From: Gaeumannomyces sp. JS-464
Lineage: Eukaryota > Ascomycota > Sordariomycetes > Magnaporthales > Magnaporthaceae
DNA: 64,000 nucleotides
Assembly: GCA_002197995.1 (NCBI GenBank)
Contig: NGZR01000002.1
Span: 248,001 to 312,000, forward strand
Direction: 5' to 3'
How positions within the stretch are numbered: the first letter of the stretch is position 1; each line of letters starts with the position of its first letter. The translations under genes and the position numbers were made by a program. The notes beneath the pieces were generated by a model. That model saw nothing but the letters and a program-made list of their open reading frames with translations. It was not told where the DNA came from and did not search any database. Positions 44,310 through 55,189 of the stretch are shown here, piece after piece.

Positions 44310-44460
44310 TAATCCCTAAAGAAAAGTGTTATACCGCGTAAAGTGGGAAGGATACCCGAAAAAACGGGATAAAATATGGGAGCCTTAGGAGCACTTCGAC
44401 GGCGAAAAAGCCAAAGCCAAAATCGTGGCCTTCCACCAACGGTATTCCGATAAACCTAGG
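44310..44460 (+). pseudogene. Chromodomain remnant at the end of Pol
   Basis: YRVKWEGYPKK, then IWEP, a stop, and EHFDGEKAKAKIVAFHQRY match the chromodomain that chromoviruses carry after integrase to direct insertion into heterochromatin. One stop interrupts it. The segment is less AT-rich than the rest of Pol. Confidence 0.85.
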
Positions 44461-44588
44461 GACGAGCGCGTACCCCCCGCTAGGATAGCCTTAGCCAAAA
44501 GAATGTCTAGCCAGGAACCCTTAGCACGCAAAAAGCCACGACTGACTTAGGAGGATTTCGGGACGAGCTTTTAGGAGAAGGAGGATTG

Positions 44589-44904
44589 TGTTACACGGAG
44601 GCGCCCAGGTACCTTTGGGAATTACCCCGCCAAGGCCCGAAGGCCCAAGCGCCTGCAGGATCGTAAGCGCCGGAAGCAGTGGAGCCAGTCGTTAGAACAG
44701 GGCTACCAATCGGGCCAACGGCGGTGGCACGAGTGGGCGGACTTATTTGCACGGGCCACAAGGGTCTGGCTATTTAACCCCTGCGTCCTCCATGAATCCC
44801 CTTAGCAGATTCTGGCTCCTTAAGCATCTTTTGAGGCATTAAAAGATTATTAGCTTCCATGAAGTAATACAATCCTTTCAAGCCTGCATTGCACCCTTGT
44901 GACA
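44589..44904 (+). repeat. 3' LTR (nearly unmutated copy)
   Basis: 316 bp, starts TGTTACAC and ends GTGACA. It keeps C or G at 24 of the 25 sites that differ from the 5' LTR, so it is close to the inserted sequence. Confidence 0.95.
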
Positions 44905-44909
44905 GTAAA
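44905..44909. repeat. Target-site duplication GTAAA (right)
   Basis: Exact partner of 37933-37937. Its perfection shows that both ends derive from one insertion event. Confidence 0.9.
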
Positions 44910-45133
44910 TCTCGGTCGAATCATATGGCGCGTTCTTAGGAAATTGTTTGACAACCAGGCTGAAAAGCTGACGGTTGAAGGCAAAGTGAGTTGCCTTTCT
45001 CGGTGTCGAGAAGGAACTGGCCGCGGGAGGGTTGGCGTTAGAATAAAACCTCATAGACATCGTAGCCATATGAAAGCGCTAAAGAGAATTTATTATCGTG
45101 CAAAATGTCTATGTGCAATCATCGCGGGCCTCC

Positions 45134-46089
45134 TCAGGGCCGTGCGGGTCCCTCCTTGACCCAGCAGCCAGTCCAGCCGACCTCCACCAGGATGGGGTCC
45201 TCGTAGTACTCCTTGAAGCGGTCCGTGACGTCGAGCAGGAACTGGGAGCAGTGCTCCGTGTGGCCCCAGCTGGCGGTGATCTCGTCAATGTTGCGGCCCT
45301 CGAACAGCGCGACGTACTGGCGCCGCCACATCTGGACGCAGTGGTTGATGTGGTCTCGCTGCGACGTGTCTGTCGTCGTCGTCGTCGTCCCCGATTTTGT
45401 CAGTCAGCGGATGGGGGCCAGCCAAGGGGGGAGGGGATCGAGAGCACGTCTCGGGGGAGGGGGAAAAAAAAAAAGAGGGGGGACGTGTCGTCCTTACAGT
45501 AGTGGTCCACCTCGCCGAGCGCCTGGGGCCCGCCCTCGATGCGCTGCGTGCGCGCCTCGTCGCGGTACCCGTACCAGGTGCCGTCGTCGGCGTACTCGTC
45601 CACCCACTCGCGCGAGCTGCAGCTGGGCCACACCCAGTGGTTGAGCAGCATGTCGTAGTGGCAGCCTTTGGCCTTGGCCTCGGCCGTCGAGGCCCCGCAG
45701 CCGACAAAGGCGGCGCCCGACGTCGCGTTGCGCGCCGACGCCCCGTGCGGCGGAAGCGCCGCCAGGTCCTCGGCGTGTCCGCCCGCGTGCGAGTGCTTGC
45801 TGCCGCTGCCGGCTGCGTGGCTGGCGGCCGTCGTCGGCGGCGACGATGATGGTGGTGATGGGGGTGGCTTCGCGCACGATCCTCGCGGGCTGTGGGGGAG
45901 GACGAGGAAGATCCAGAGGAGCGAGGTGAGGATGAAGACGAGCGAGTGCGAGACCATAGGCCTCACTGCTCCCCTCCACCTCCTTTTCGTCTCGGCCAAC
46001 TCATAGGTCGCGGCGCTCCTCAGCTCCCCGCATTGCGCTTCGTCGTCGGTATACTTGAGGAATGGCTGCTCGTCGGGTTTGGAGGGCAT
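45134..46089 (-). CDS. Single-pass membrane protein with two HxxHC motifs (UstYa-like layout), two exons
   Basis: Exons 46089-45498 and 45369-45134 join across a 128-nt intron (GTAAGG donor, CAG acceptor), giving 275 residues. One transmembrane helix spans about 46-64 (VSHSLVFILTSLLWIFLVL). The lumenal part has CGASTAEAKAKGCHYDMLLN, then SSREWVDEYADDGTWYGYRD, and two motifs HINHC (204-208) and HTEHC (234-238). A short cytosolic tail, one membrane helix and paired HxxHC motifs are the layout of UstYa/DUF3328 oxidases, though the rest looks like a separate conserved fungal family. The CGxS...GC start and W-rich middle are typical of that family. Function unknown; oxidase activity is inference. 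The gene ends 230 bp from the retrotransposon. Confidence 0.75.
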
Positions 46090-46768
46090 TGTGTTTTCGT
46101 CCCGTGATGACTGTCAATTGGGTATTACGCTGGCTGTAGTTGGGCGTAGAAATTGAGTCGGGGGTTAGTAAGGCGACTGCATGCGGCATGTAGAAAGGAC
46201 GGCGCCGTCAGCCTGGTCTAAATACCCGTCTGCCTGTCTCCCTCTCGCGCTCACTCGGGGCCCCCTTCTTGCCCAATTTCCCTCTTCCGGTTGGGTGTTT
46301 CAAGGGCAGGTCTTCATTGTTCGGGCGATGTCTCGTGTTTCGACGAGGAATGCTAAGGTCGCCGCTAATCCGTGCCCCAGGGGGGCTTCGCCTTGGAATG
46401 AAACATGCGATCCCAAGAAGCCAAAGTCGACGTCGCGCGACGGCGGCGGCAGGGGTTGTGGCCCAGGAATGTTTCACGCCGCAGCCTAATGTGCTTGGCC
46501 AGGTGGACTGTCGCCACAAACGACGCAGCGCGATTGGCAGCTCAGGTCTGGGGGTCGGCACGTCCCATGTCTTTGCACAGCCTTCAATGCCGGCGCCACC
46601 CGCCCGGCGCAGCTCTCTCGGCAGTCTCGGAATGCCACGGAGCGAAAGACAATGGCAGCACGGGCGGGCTTGTTGCGACAGCCTCGGTGTGAAAGTGATC
46701 TGGGGCCCTGCGGCATACGGGAGGGACAAAGCTGGTCGCTCGATTAAACATTCTGAGAGCTCTAGAGA
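46090..46768. other. Intergenic spacer
   Basis: Upstream of the HxxHC membrane protein and downstream of the MBL-like gene. No frame is convincing; nothing else seen. Confidence 0.45.
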
Positions 46769-47641
46769 TTAAATGACAAACCATTTGCGTGCACGACCAA
46801 AGACGGTGTCGCCTCTGGCCACATGCAGCATCGCTGCGACAGAGACGGCGCCCGCTGGGCTCCCCGCTGGGCTCGCCGCCGCCTGCACTAGTGCCGACGC
46901 CGCCGGCTCCTCGGGGCTGAAGCCGTGCGGGAAGTTCAGAATCGCCTCGCGCCGCGGCGCTCCCCCAGCGGCCGCGCTGGTCGACCACGCGACCGCGCTG
47001 CCGAGGCACACCCCCGCGCCGGCCAGGCGGAGCACCGAGAGCCAGCTCGGCAGCGCGTCGGGAAGGGAGCTGTCGAGCCGAGGCCAGCCGTCACCGGCGT
47101 CCAGTCCGTCCGCTGAGTTGACCTCGGGCGCGGCGACTACCGTCTTGAAGTGGCCCCACCCCTTGACAATGGCGTGCGTGTCAGCGCCGCAGGCCACGAC
47201 CGGGATAGATGGGTCAAAGGTCCGCAGCGTAGGCTCGTTGGTGTGGTCTGACAGGTGCAGGGTAAGGGCAATTGCGGCGAGGGGCGAGCTTTCCTGGCCG
47301 TCGTTCGGTGTGGTGGTGTCACCTGCAGCTGACGCCGCGAGGGCGTCGATCTCCCTAGCTATGGCTTCGACGGCCGCGCCGTCCCTCGCAGCAGGCTGGC
47401 AGATCTGGGGGATGCTGAGGAACCAGCCGGCGACCAGAGTCAAGTCGCCGACCGGCCAGGGGTCGACAACGACGTGGAGGTACTGCTTGGCACCAGCGGC
47501 CCGTTCAGCCGGGGGGATGCGGATGGAATAGAGCCACGAGTTGTCGCCGTTGAGGGATGTGATGATCGACTTCGAGGTCGCATCCGGTTCGGTGAAGTGG
47601 GCCTGGAGAGCGGCCCTTCTCTTGTTATTAGACGTGCCCAT
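46769..47641 (-). CDS. Metallo-beta-lactamase-fold-like protein, metal site apparently degenerate
   Basis: Single exon from the ATG at 47641, 290 residues. The order of segments, SIITSLNGDNSWLYSI, then LHVVVDPWPVG, then LSDHTNEPTLRTFDPSIPVV, then VKGWGHFKTVV, is that of a fungal MBL-fold family in which DPWL and SDHxHExTL are landmarks. Here the SDH motif reads SDHTNEPTL, so the second metal-binding histidine is Asn. No HxHxDH motif is present, so hydrolase activity is doubtful. No signal peptide. Family call by recognition; loss of activity is inference. Confidence 0.65.
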   Translation of the reverse strand: MGTSNNKRRAALQAHFTEPDATSKSIITSLNGDNSWLYSIRIPPAERAAGAKQYLHVVVDPWPVGDLTLVAGWFLSIPQICQPAARDGAAVEAIAREIDALAASAAGDTTTPNDGQESSPLAAIALTLHLSDHTNEPTLRTFDPSIPVVACGADTHAIVKGWGHFKTVVAAPEVNSADGLDAGDGWPRLDSSLPDALPSWLSVLRLAGAGVCLGSAVAWSTSAAAGGAPRREAILNFPHGFSPEEPAASALVQAAASPAGSPAGAVSVAAMLHVARGDTVFGRARKWFVI

Positions 47642-48328
47642 GTTGACGTCACCTGCCTTGGGTTGCCTTGGTTGCTTAGGAGAGGTTAGATTGGGATGGG
47701 AGCAGCGGCCGCGTCGACCTTAGCCAGGAGAGTGCGTTTGAGCTTGGGTCGCCGGGAAGGATGACTGTCAACACGGGCAGCAGCCGGTTGAAATAAGGAA
47801 CGGCGGGCACTCTAATGAGCCCTCGTCGTCCGTGCCATGCCACGGGTTTTGGGGACCACTGGGTTGCTGCCGATCTCCCTTCTTGTCATCGAGGCCAAGC
47901 CCCGAAACCAAAGAAAGACCCTAGCCACATCTGGCCCTAGCATGACCGAAGGAGCGGCCTGCGGGGATAGCAAATCCTTTTCAACCAAGAAAGGGTCCGG
48001 ACTAAGCTAACTGGAACGGCCAAGACCGGGCACCTCGGACTCGGTTTTGCGGCCAACTGTGTAGGACAGTGAGTGGCACGGGCGGTGTCGCTTCCGTTCT
48101 TTCGGAACCAAGGGGCAGGATGCCACTTCCAAGCTAGAAGAAATGCATGTTGAATCAGAGCGTGGACAGGGCTCTGGTGAAAGCAAGTGATTGGAAAGCG
48201 ACTGAGCCACAAATAAGAGATGCTATATGGCATTGTCGCATGCTCCGTGCCTGTCTGGAAGCACTTCGCCATGTCTGGGTGTAGGTATTTGATCGTCCAG
48301 CAGATCTATCCAGGAACAGAGAGCAGCT
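47642..48328. other. Intergenic spacer
   Basis: Between two leftward genes. No coding frame or repeat is evident. Confidence 0.45.
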
Positions 48329-49132
48329 TCAGCCCCGCCACCCCTTGCCCGCAATGCCGCCGCCAATATATGGCGGCGGGACCTCGCCGACGCCGCCGAC
48401 CATGCGGTCCTCGCGCTCCTCGACGACCTGGTAGTCGGGCAGGGCGTTGTCCGGGCCGGCCTCGTTCCAGGTGCCCAGGACGTCGTCGGCGTCGTCGGGC
48501 GCCATGCCCAGCTCCTCGCGCAGCTGCGCCAGGCGCGCCGAGTACTCGCGCAGCACGTCCTCGCCCTCGGCCAGCCAGTCCGTCAGCCGGTCGCGGCGCA
48601 CGCGCACGTCCTCGATGGTGCTGTACGACGATGCCGACGGGGACGACGACGACGGGCCCTCCGCTGCTGCGCTGCCGCCGTCGACAACGACGGTGCGTGG
48701 TGGCCGCGGCCCGCCCGTGTATGGCGGCACGTCCGAGGCCGAGTAGGCTGGCAGCAGGTCCGGGTCGGGCGAGGGCGCGGCAGGGGCAGCCGAGGGCGGG
48801 GGCTCGGCGGAGGGCGGGTTGAAGACGAGCTCGTCGGCGGCGGGGACGGCGGCGCCGGCGTGGCCGTAGCGCTGGAGCCAGACGTTGTGCTCGCGCAGCG
48901 AGGCGCGCAGGTGATCGAGCTCCGAGGCGAGCGAGGGGATAAGGCGGCGGAGGTCGTTGTAGGCGGACTGGGCTTCCGCGGTGGACGACGACGGCTCGGT
49001 GGGGGAGGGCGGTCGGGGCTGCTGTGTCGCTGACGGGGCGGCGGAGGGGTCGGGCGAGTCGGAGGAGGGAGGGGGGCCGTGGCTTGTCGGTGGCGCCCCT
49101 GGCTGTTCGTGAGGCTGGTTGCTCTGGGACAT
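48329..49132 (-). CDS. Pro/Ser-rich protein with two helical segments, 267 residues
   Basis: The ATG at 49132 (MSQSNQPHEQPG) is preferred; the frame is open 62 codons further upstream but that part looks like untranslated leader. A disordered Pro/Ser N-terminus (about 1-50) is followed by a helix (AYNDLRRLIPSLASELDHLR) and, after a Pro-rich linker with PAYSASDVPPY, by a second helix (RVRRDRLTDWLAEGEDVLRE and on). The C-terminus has DYQVVEEREDRMVGGVGEVP and a PPPY motif, which could bind WW domains or HECT ligase adaptors (inference). No membrane helix. Not recognised as a named family. Confidence 0.65.
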   Translation of the reverse strand: MSQSNQPHEQPGAPPTSHGPPPSSDSPDPSAAPSATQQPRPPSPTEPSSSTAEAQSAYNDLRRLIPSLASELDHLRASLREHNVWLQRYGHAGAAVPAADELVFNPPSAEPPPSAAPAAPSPDPDLLPAYSASDVPPYTGGPRPPRTVVVDGGSAAAEGPSSSSPSASSYSTIEDVRVRRDRLTDWLAEGEDVLREYSARLAQLREELGMAPDDADDVLGTWNEAGPDNALPDYQVVEEREDRMVGGVGEVPPPYIGGGIAGKGWRG

Positions 49133-49531
49133 GGCGGCGGATGTGTCGACGCGCCTCTGCGCTGTGTTTCTGGTCGCTGGCCGAGTGGGAATTGCTGCGG
49201 AATGTGTGCTGCTGGCGTTTAGAGCCAGAAGGGAGCCTTCGTCTGCACCTTTAGCCGAGCTTGATGGCACAAGGAAGCACCCCACGACGCGTGGGGCTCC
49301 GTGCCCCGCGAACGGCAAAAGTGGGGCAGCCGACGCTAGCTAGATGAGCACGACAGCACCAAGCACGACAGCACATGGGGGGCACCAAAGCTAGGCCGGT
49401 GTCGCGCGGGGTTTCCCGTTTCGGCGGCAGGGCTCACGTCGGTAGGTGCGACGAGTCCATCCATCTTGGCCAGCAGGCGGCTTCATTAACTGCTCTACAT
49501 ACAGGGCTCCTATCAGGCGTGCCCAGGCAGC
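49133..49531. other. Intergenic spacer
   Basis: About 400 bp upstream of the Pro/Ser-rich gene. Nothing distinctive seen. Confidence 0.4.
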
Positions 49532-50647
49532 CTAGGACGCCGCCAGCCCACCAGTAGCCCCCGCACACACCGTCACGTAACTGACGGGACGTGATGCCGT
49601 CACCGTGATGGGCTCGTAGAAAATCGTCGTGAATGTCTGGACCCTCAGCTCGTACACGGCCACCACCTGGCTGGTCGCCACCGTGTTGTCGACCAGCCCG
49701 ATCGTCCTGAACGTGCTGCTGACCGTCTCCACCACCGGTCCCGTGGCCGCCGCATCCTGGCGCTTTTCGCGAGCCTGCGCCTCGCCGCCGACCGCCGCTC
49801 CCGTGGCCCCCGCCGCGCCGCAGTCCGTGGGCGTCACGTACGACGTCGACGGCGCCGGCGTCACCGTCACCACGTACCACACCGCCGTCTCGGACGTGGT
49901 CGGGTTATTGCACACCGTCTCCGTCGTGGTTGACGTCTGGTCCGGCAGCGTGACCGTCACCACGGTCGATGTGGCCGCCTTGATGGTGAGGATGGTGGCG
50001 CTGCCGCCCTCGCTGAAGCGGCTGATGGCCGGCACGTAGGGCTCCGTCGTCGGCATGCGCCCGCCGCCCACCACCGCCTGCGACACGCGCGACGAGACCA
50101 TGCAGACGCTGGTGACGGTGGCGCGCGTGTGCGCCGTGGCCGACGGCAGCGCCGTGTACGTGCTCGTCGACGCGACGTACTGCGACTCGACGAGCGTGTT
50201 GGTGCAGCTGGTCGACCACACCGTCAGCCCGGCCGTTGTGCGCCGGACCGCGACCGTGGCCGAGACGACCGTCTTGGGCGGGCTGAGGCTGTCCGTCACC
50301 GTCACCGTGCTGCGCGTCGTCACGGTGATGGTGCTGGTCGACGTGACGGTGACGACGGGCACCGTGGGCATGGGCCGCCGGTACGAGTAGCTCACGCAGC
50401 CCGACTTGGTTACCGATGACGTCGTGAAGGCGTACTCGACGACGGTGCCCAGTGTGACGTAGCTGGTTATGTCCTGTGGGAAGAACGTCGTCACCGCCGG
50501 CGCTGCGGTCGCTGTGACGAAGGTCCATACGACGCTCGTTTCGGTGCTCGTCTCCTCCCGGCGCTCCATGCCGGCCTGAAGGGGAGTCCCGCTGACCGAG
50601 GCCGCCAGCGCCAGCACGGCTGGGCGACACAGGGAAAGACGGCGCAT
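49532..50647 (-). CDS. Secreted Thr/Val/Ser-rich protein, 371 residues
   Basis: Single exon from the ATG at 50647. The N-terminus (RPAVLALAASVSGTPLQA) is a signal peptide. The mature part is built of Thr/Ser/Val strands such as TVTSTSTITVTTRSTVTVT, expected to be O-glycosylated and beta-rich. Six or so cysteines are spread widely (SGCVSY, TSCTNT, SVCMVS, ETVCNN, TDCGAA, TVCAGA). A dibasic site (EKRQDAAA) suits Kex2 cleavage. No GPI-type tail is evident. It is likely a cell-wall or secreted structural protein; no enzyme domain recognised. TATA-like sequence at 50729 on the same strand. Confidence 0.75.
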   Translation of the reverse strand: MRRLSLCRPAVLALAASVSGTPLQAGMERREETSTETSVVWTFVTATAAPAVTTFFPQDITSYVTLGTVVEYAFTTSSVTKSGCVSYSYRRPMPTVPVVTVTSTSTITVTTRSTVTVTDSLSPPKTVVSATVAVRRTTAGLTVWSTSCTNTLVESQYVASTSTYTALPSATAHTRATVTSVCMVSSRVSQAVVGGGRMPTTEPYVPAISRFSEGGSATILTIKAATSTVVTVTLPDQTSTTTETVCNNPTTSETAVWYVVTVTPAPSTSYVTPTDCGAAGATGAAVGGEAQAREKRQDAAATGPVVETVSSTFRTIGLVDNTVATSQVVAVYELRVQTFTTIFYEPITVTASRPVSYVTVCAGATGGLAAS

Positions 50648-50728
50648 CTCGTCGGGGTTTCTCGGGATGACCCTGACGGCAGTGAAGCGGCTGAGCTGGG
50701 GGATGGGAGGAGCCCTCGGCCGAATCTG

Positions 50729-50736
50729 CTTATATG
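50729..50736 (-). promoter_or_regulatory. TATA-like box of the secreted Thr-rich gene
   Basis: On the minus strand the sequence reads CATATAAG about 85 nt upstream of the ATG at 50647. Confidence 0.5.
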
Positions 50737-53700
50737 TCTAGGTGGGTTTCTAGGTGCCCGGTAGGTAGGTAGTAGCCGGTGAAGTGGTCGTCTATTGTCT
50801 TGCACCTCCACGCCCGAGGTCAGAAAAAGATCACGTCGTCTCCCGGAGCCGTCACCCGATATTTAACACTTTATGCCATTAGAACACTCTGCGGGGTAAT
50901 GGCGTCGCACACCTGCCCACACAAGGGTCGAGTTACATGTCCCATTTCTCCGTGCCGCATTCGATATTATATCCGGCTGCAGCAACACCACCACACCACA
51001 GCCTTCCCCTCTTCTATTTGAGGACACATCCGGGGGCGCTGGCATTGGGCGTGTTGGCCGGCTGCTCGGAAAACCGGGGCAAAGGCGGCGCGTCGGAGAA
51101 GCCGGCCTCCGTGCGCCCCGAATGCTCCCTCCTGCTCGTAGAATTGGCAGTGGTGGTTGAGGGGCTGGCTGAATTAGTCAGCCGATGGTCCCGATCGTTC
51201 CGCCTTCCTTCCAGGTGAGCGGGTGGGTGACATCATTTGGCCAGAAAAGGCGGGGCTGCGAAGGATGGTGGTGCATGGCCGGCTTACATTGGGCACATGG
51301 GGCACACCACAAACCCCACACTGCACGCCAACCCATCCACACCCAGACACCCACCCCATACCACGCAAATCCACATGGACAGACAGGGAAACAGCCAGGT
51401 CAAGCTCGGAGCGCAACCTGCCCTGCGTGCAAACAAGCGGAGGACCCTTCGCCGACGTCCGCATCGCTCAAAAGTCGACGACCGGGGCTGCGTCTCCCGC
51501 ACGAGGCGCTTGGACTTGTCGGACCAACGCTAGCAGTGGAGCCCCCCTGCTTGCCCGCTGGGTTTGGGGAATCGGCTTTTTAGGGGCTGCGATCAGTCGT
51601 GCGATTTCGCGTGGGCCTTAGCGGCCGTCGCCGCCTTAGCTGCTTACCTAAAAGTCGGCAGCGACCGCAGTTTATTTCGACCACACAATTCGTGCGTTTG
51701 GAGATGTGCCCAACGCACGATTTGGAAGCTGCCCATCTGGAGGCTCGCAAGCGGCCCGCGATCAGCTGACATGGGGCTGAGCCCTCCAGGTACCCGTCTT
51801 GCCACGGTTACACCACTGGGACCCCGCCGTTTTGCATTCTGCGGTTGGGATCGGGCGGCCATTTAGAACAGAAAACCAAAGATCCCAACAAACCGCCGCC
51901 CCTGGTCGGATCCAGGCCCTGAACTACGTCATGGCCGTCCAGCCGCTGCGCTATCGGAGACGCGCAGCGCAGCACCCCCCCTTTACGCGTGCTGGGCTGC
52001 CATGGGCCACGACCGCCACCTCATATCCCCTGGCCGGGTTTGATTGCCGGGTGGCGGCGGCTCCCCAGCTGAGCAGTTGCAGCTCTGTTTGCGTACCCCG
52101 GACCCGTTTGCCCTGGCTGGCAAACACTCACCCCATATCCTGTGCAGCTTGGCACAGCCACGGACAGGCCGCAAAATTAGTGCCTCTTCCAGTCTCTCCT
52201 TTTTTTCCAGCCCCGTTCTTCTTCCTCTCTTTGCCGTTAGCTTACTGTTGTTGCTTCTTTTCTGGCCCATCGCTCGCTGTCCGGAACCGGGGCCCTTCGG
52301 ATGGCAGCCGGCCGGTGCGCGGCGAAGGAGAGCTGAAACAGACAATTTCCCAATCACGAAGTTGCGGGTGCCCGCATTATTTGTTTGGCCGCTCAGGCGA
52401 TTTGGGATGGGCGGATGTGTGCTGAGCAAGCGCGGGGCAGGGACCGCGAATGGACAGATAAGATATCACATTGCACACATATGTCCCGAGGATACGGGCT
52501 GGTACCTCCTTGGGCAGCTGGTACTCCCGCTGTTCCATGTATCCCTGGGTGTTGAGAGGTACCTATCGGCAGGCACTTTGCTGTTTGCTTCCAGTTCTTT
52601 TTTTTTCTTTTTTTTTTCTTCCCAAAATATCTCACCGGTTTGGCTGCCTTGCCCTCCCCGCCCAATGGGCGTCCCAGCTGCTGTGTCTCATCACTTTGAG
52701 GTTACACACACTCTCTAAGGGGCCGCCCTGGTCACCTGGTTCAACGCATGGTTGCTCCTTGGCCAACCTGGTGACTCAGCCGGCCAATTTGCACAACCGT
52801 GCATTTATGGGCCGTGGGTTATGCCATAGTTGCATCAACCACGTTGCTACCCAAGTGCGTCTAGACACTTGCGCATACTGGAACGACGCCCGTAAGCCCT
52901 CACTTTTCCTGACCGGTAAAATGTATTTATGCATGTTTCGCCTTTGGGGAAAGGTGAAGTATCAAACCCGGGTGCGCGGCAGCTTCCCACCCTGCTGCTC
53001 ATGTCGCCATGCTGGCTGGTGGCCGTTTGGCTCGCCCCCAACCACTTCCAAACGCCAAGAAGTGGCTTGCAGATTCTTCAATCTGATCACCGACAAACCG
53101 CGGCAGGCAGCTAGCTGTGAGCACGCATGGAAACGAGCTTGCACTTGCGCCACAAATAGGTGCCAGCTGAGCAAACGAGCGGCCCCGGCTGGGATGAAGG
53201 TGACAGTAGGCACGTAAACGAAGGCAAAAAAAAGAAAGAAAAAAAAGGAAAAAAGAGAGCTCAAATAATCTTGCAGAAAATCCCCAGCCTGCCAGCTTCT
53301 TTAGTGCCGGCAAGGTGCCAGTGTTTTAAATAGGAAAAGCCCGTTGAATTTGTTGGAGAAAAATGTTGTTAGTCGGGCAGAAGGGATAGGCAAGCTGGCA
53401 CTCAACGGCACTTAGGGGGGAATGGCCGGTATTTTTTTTTCTTTCCTTTTTCTCTGCCGACGGCGGAGCCAGCGCCAGGCACTCCACGAGACCCAGCGAA
53501 AGTCACATACTGAGAAGAACACCGCGACAGGCTACACAGCGGACCTAACCGATCCTGGCTAGCGCTTCGCCCGACAGGGGATGTGCCGATCGTCGGCGGG
53601 AATTTTTGAAGAGCTGCCGGACCCATCCACTCATCTATGCCTGGGGCCCAGCTCCAGGCCCTGGTTGCTGGCTTGCCGTTCGCCGCCCCCGGGAGATATT

Positions 53701-55181
53701 GCGTGGCAAGCATCGCCATGCAGGACAAGCTGGGCTAGCGCCATGGCAGGAAGCGGGGCTGGCAGGGAGCCTCCAAGACCAAGGTGAGTCTAGACATCCG
53801 AAACTGGCTGACACCAACCGCACAGGCTTGATAATGATATCTCTCTCTTGTTTGGGTTTTTTTTCTGGTCATGGCCAACACATGTCTACACCCCCCTCGC
53901 TCCACTGTAGTTTCGCAATGGTTGCCTTGATTAAGCGAGACTATTTGATCTTATGCTTTTTGAAAGGCGCAGGTCTAGACCGGGCTTTTGAGAATAGACC
54001 CGGCTTTGGGCCGCCGGCATGCACCGTTCCGTGTGCCCGGGCACTCCTATCTCGGGCTGAGGTTTGGCGGTGAGCCGACGGAACTTGAGATGTGATACTT
54101 GCCCGGAAGCGGGGAGCTGGGAGCCGGGAGGCCCTGACGGACAGGGACACCCACCATGCTGATCAGCCTGGCTCATTTGGCCTCGCTCGTTTGGCTACGC
54201 TGCTGGAGACCCTTGTCTTTGGTCTCGCCTAAGCACGCTGGAAGTTCCTCCCGGCCTTCTCTGACGCGTTCTACGGGCCGCTGTTTGCTCATCTGCTGAC
54301 GCTTAGATACGGCAATAGACGCTCGGTGAATGAGGGAGATTGGCTCCCCCTTTGGATCTACCGACAAATCAGGTTGTTTGACCAGCTATTTCTGGGGAGG
54401 GCAACCCCTGGTTGCCATCAGGCCGGGCAACCACGATGTGTCTGGCCAGCACCCAGAGACCGCAGCTAATGCAAGTTGTCGGAGCCGGCTCTTCCATATC
54501 TTCTTCCTTTTTCCCTTCATCCATCAAGAAATGACCAAATGTGACAGCTCGGCGCCAATGGCCTCTCTGCCCGCCGCCACCCTTCACCTGCGCCAATCCC
54601 TGCGAAGCTGAAAGCGAGAACCCACCCAAGCCTATCCTTCTTTTTATCATTCGAAATTTCCGCGTGCTTAGTTCTCAGTCGTGCTTGCCCGGGGAGATCG
54701 TCGCCAGCGCCCCTGGTCGTCCACCACGACCTTCGATTTGTTCTTTTCTCCAATGCGGCGGGGATGGCCAGCGTAGTGTTGGCATTGCTGAGCCGCCATG
54801 CAGCAGCAGGGCCCTCCAATCTGGAAGTGTTCCCTAGGGACGGTCGCTTTCCTGTCATGTCGCATGGTTGGTAGGTTGGTGTCCTCGCCCTTTCCTCGTA
54901 GTTTATCAAGTGTCGCCCGCCGCCTAGGGGTGGCTTTGCATGGTCATATAGCAGAAAAGCTGATAGCCGATAGAATTGGCCTTGTGACTGGTGGGTGGGA
55001 AGGATTCTCATTTTTATTGGCGCAGTAGTGCCTGTCGGACTGCCCGACGCTACCTAGGTGCCTACCTAGGTGTCTACCTGGCGTGCCTAGATCCCAAACT
55101 ATTTGATCGATGGCGGCTTCGCAGTTCTTTGTTGTGGTTTTTGGTAGGGGAGGGAGCCACCAGCGGATTGCACTTTCTCGG

Positions 55182-55189
55182 TATAAAAG
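55182..55189 (+). promoter_or_regulatory. TATA box of the helical protein gene
   Basis: TATAAAAG lies 290 nt before the ATG at 55472, implying a long 5' UTR or an upstream intron. Confidence 0.5.

Larger units (their letters stand above)
37938..44904 (+). mobile_element. Complete but dead Ty3/gypsy chromovirus LTR retrotransposon, RIP-mutated
   Basis: The element spans 6967 bp between identical-length 316-bp LTRs (TG...CA) and a GTAAA duplication. Its interior is AT-rich and full of stop codons, yet domains are readable in order: a CCHC zinc knuckle of Gag (about 40610-40660), reverse transcriptase (41640-42400), RNase H (42460-42870), integrase zinc finger (43180-43320) and core (43380-43880), and a C-terminal chromodomain (44325-44440, with YRVKWEGYP). 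Gag-Pol order with integrase after RNase H and a chromodomain places it in the chromovirus branch of Ty3/gypsy. No frame longer than about 75 codons survives in Pol, so it cannot move on its own. Confidence 0.95.
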
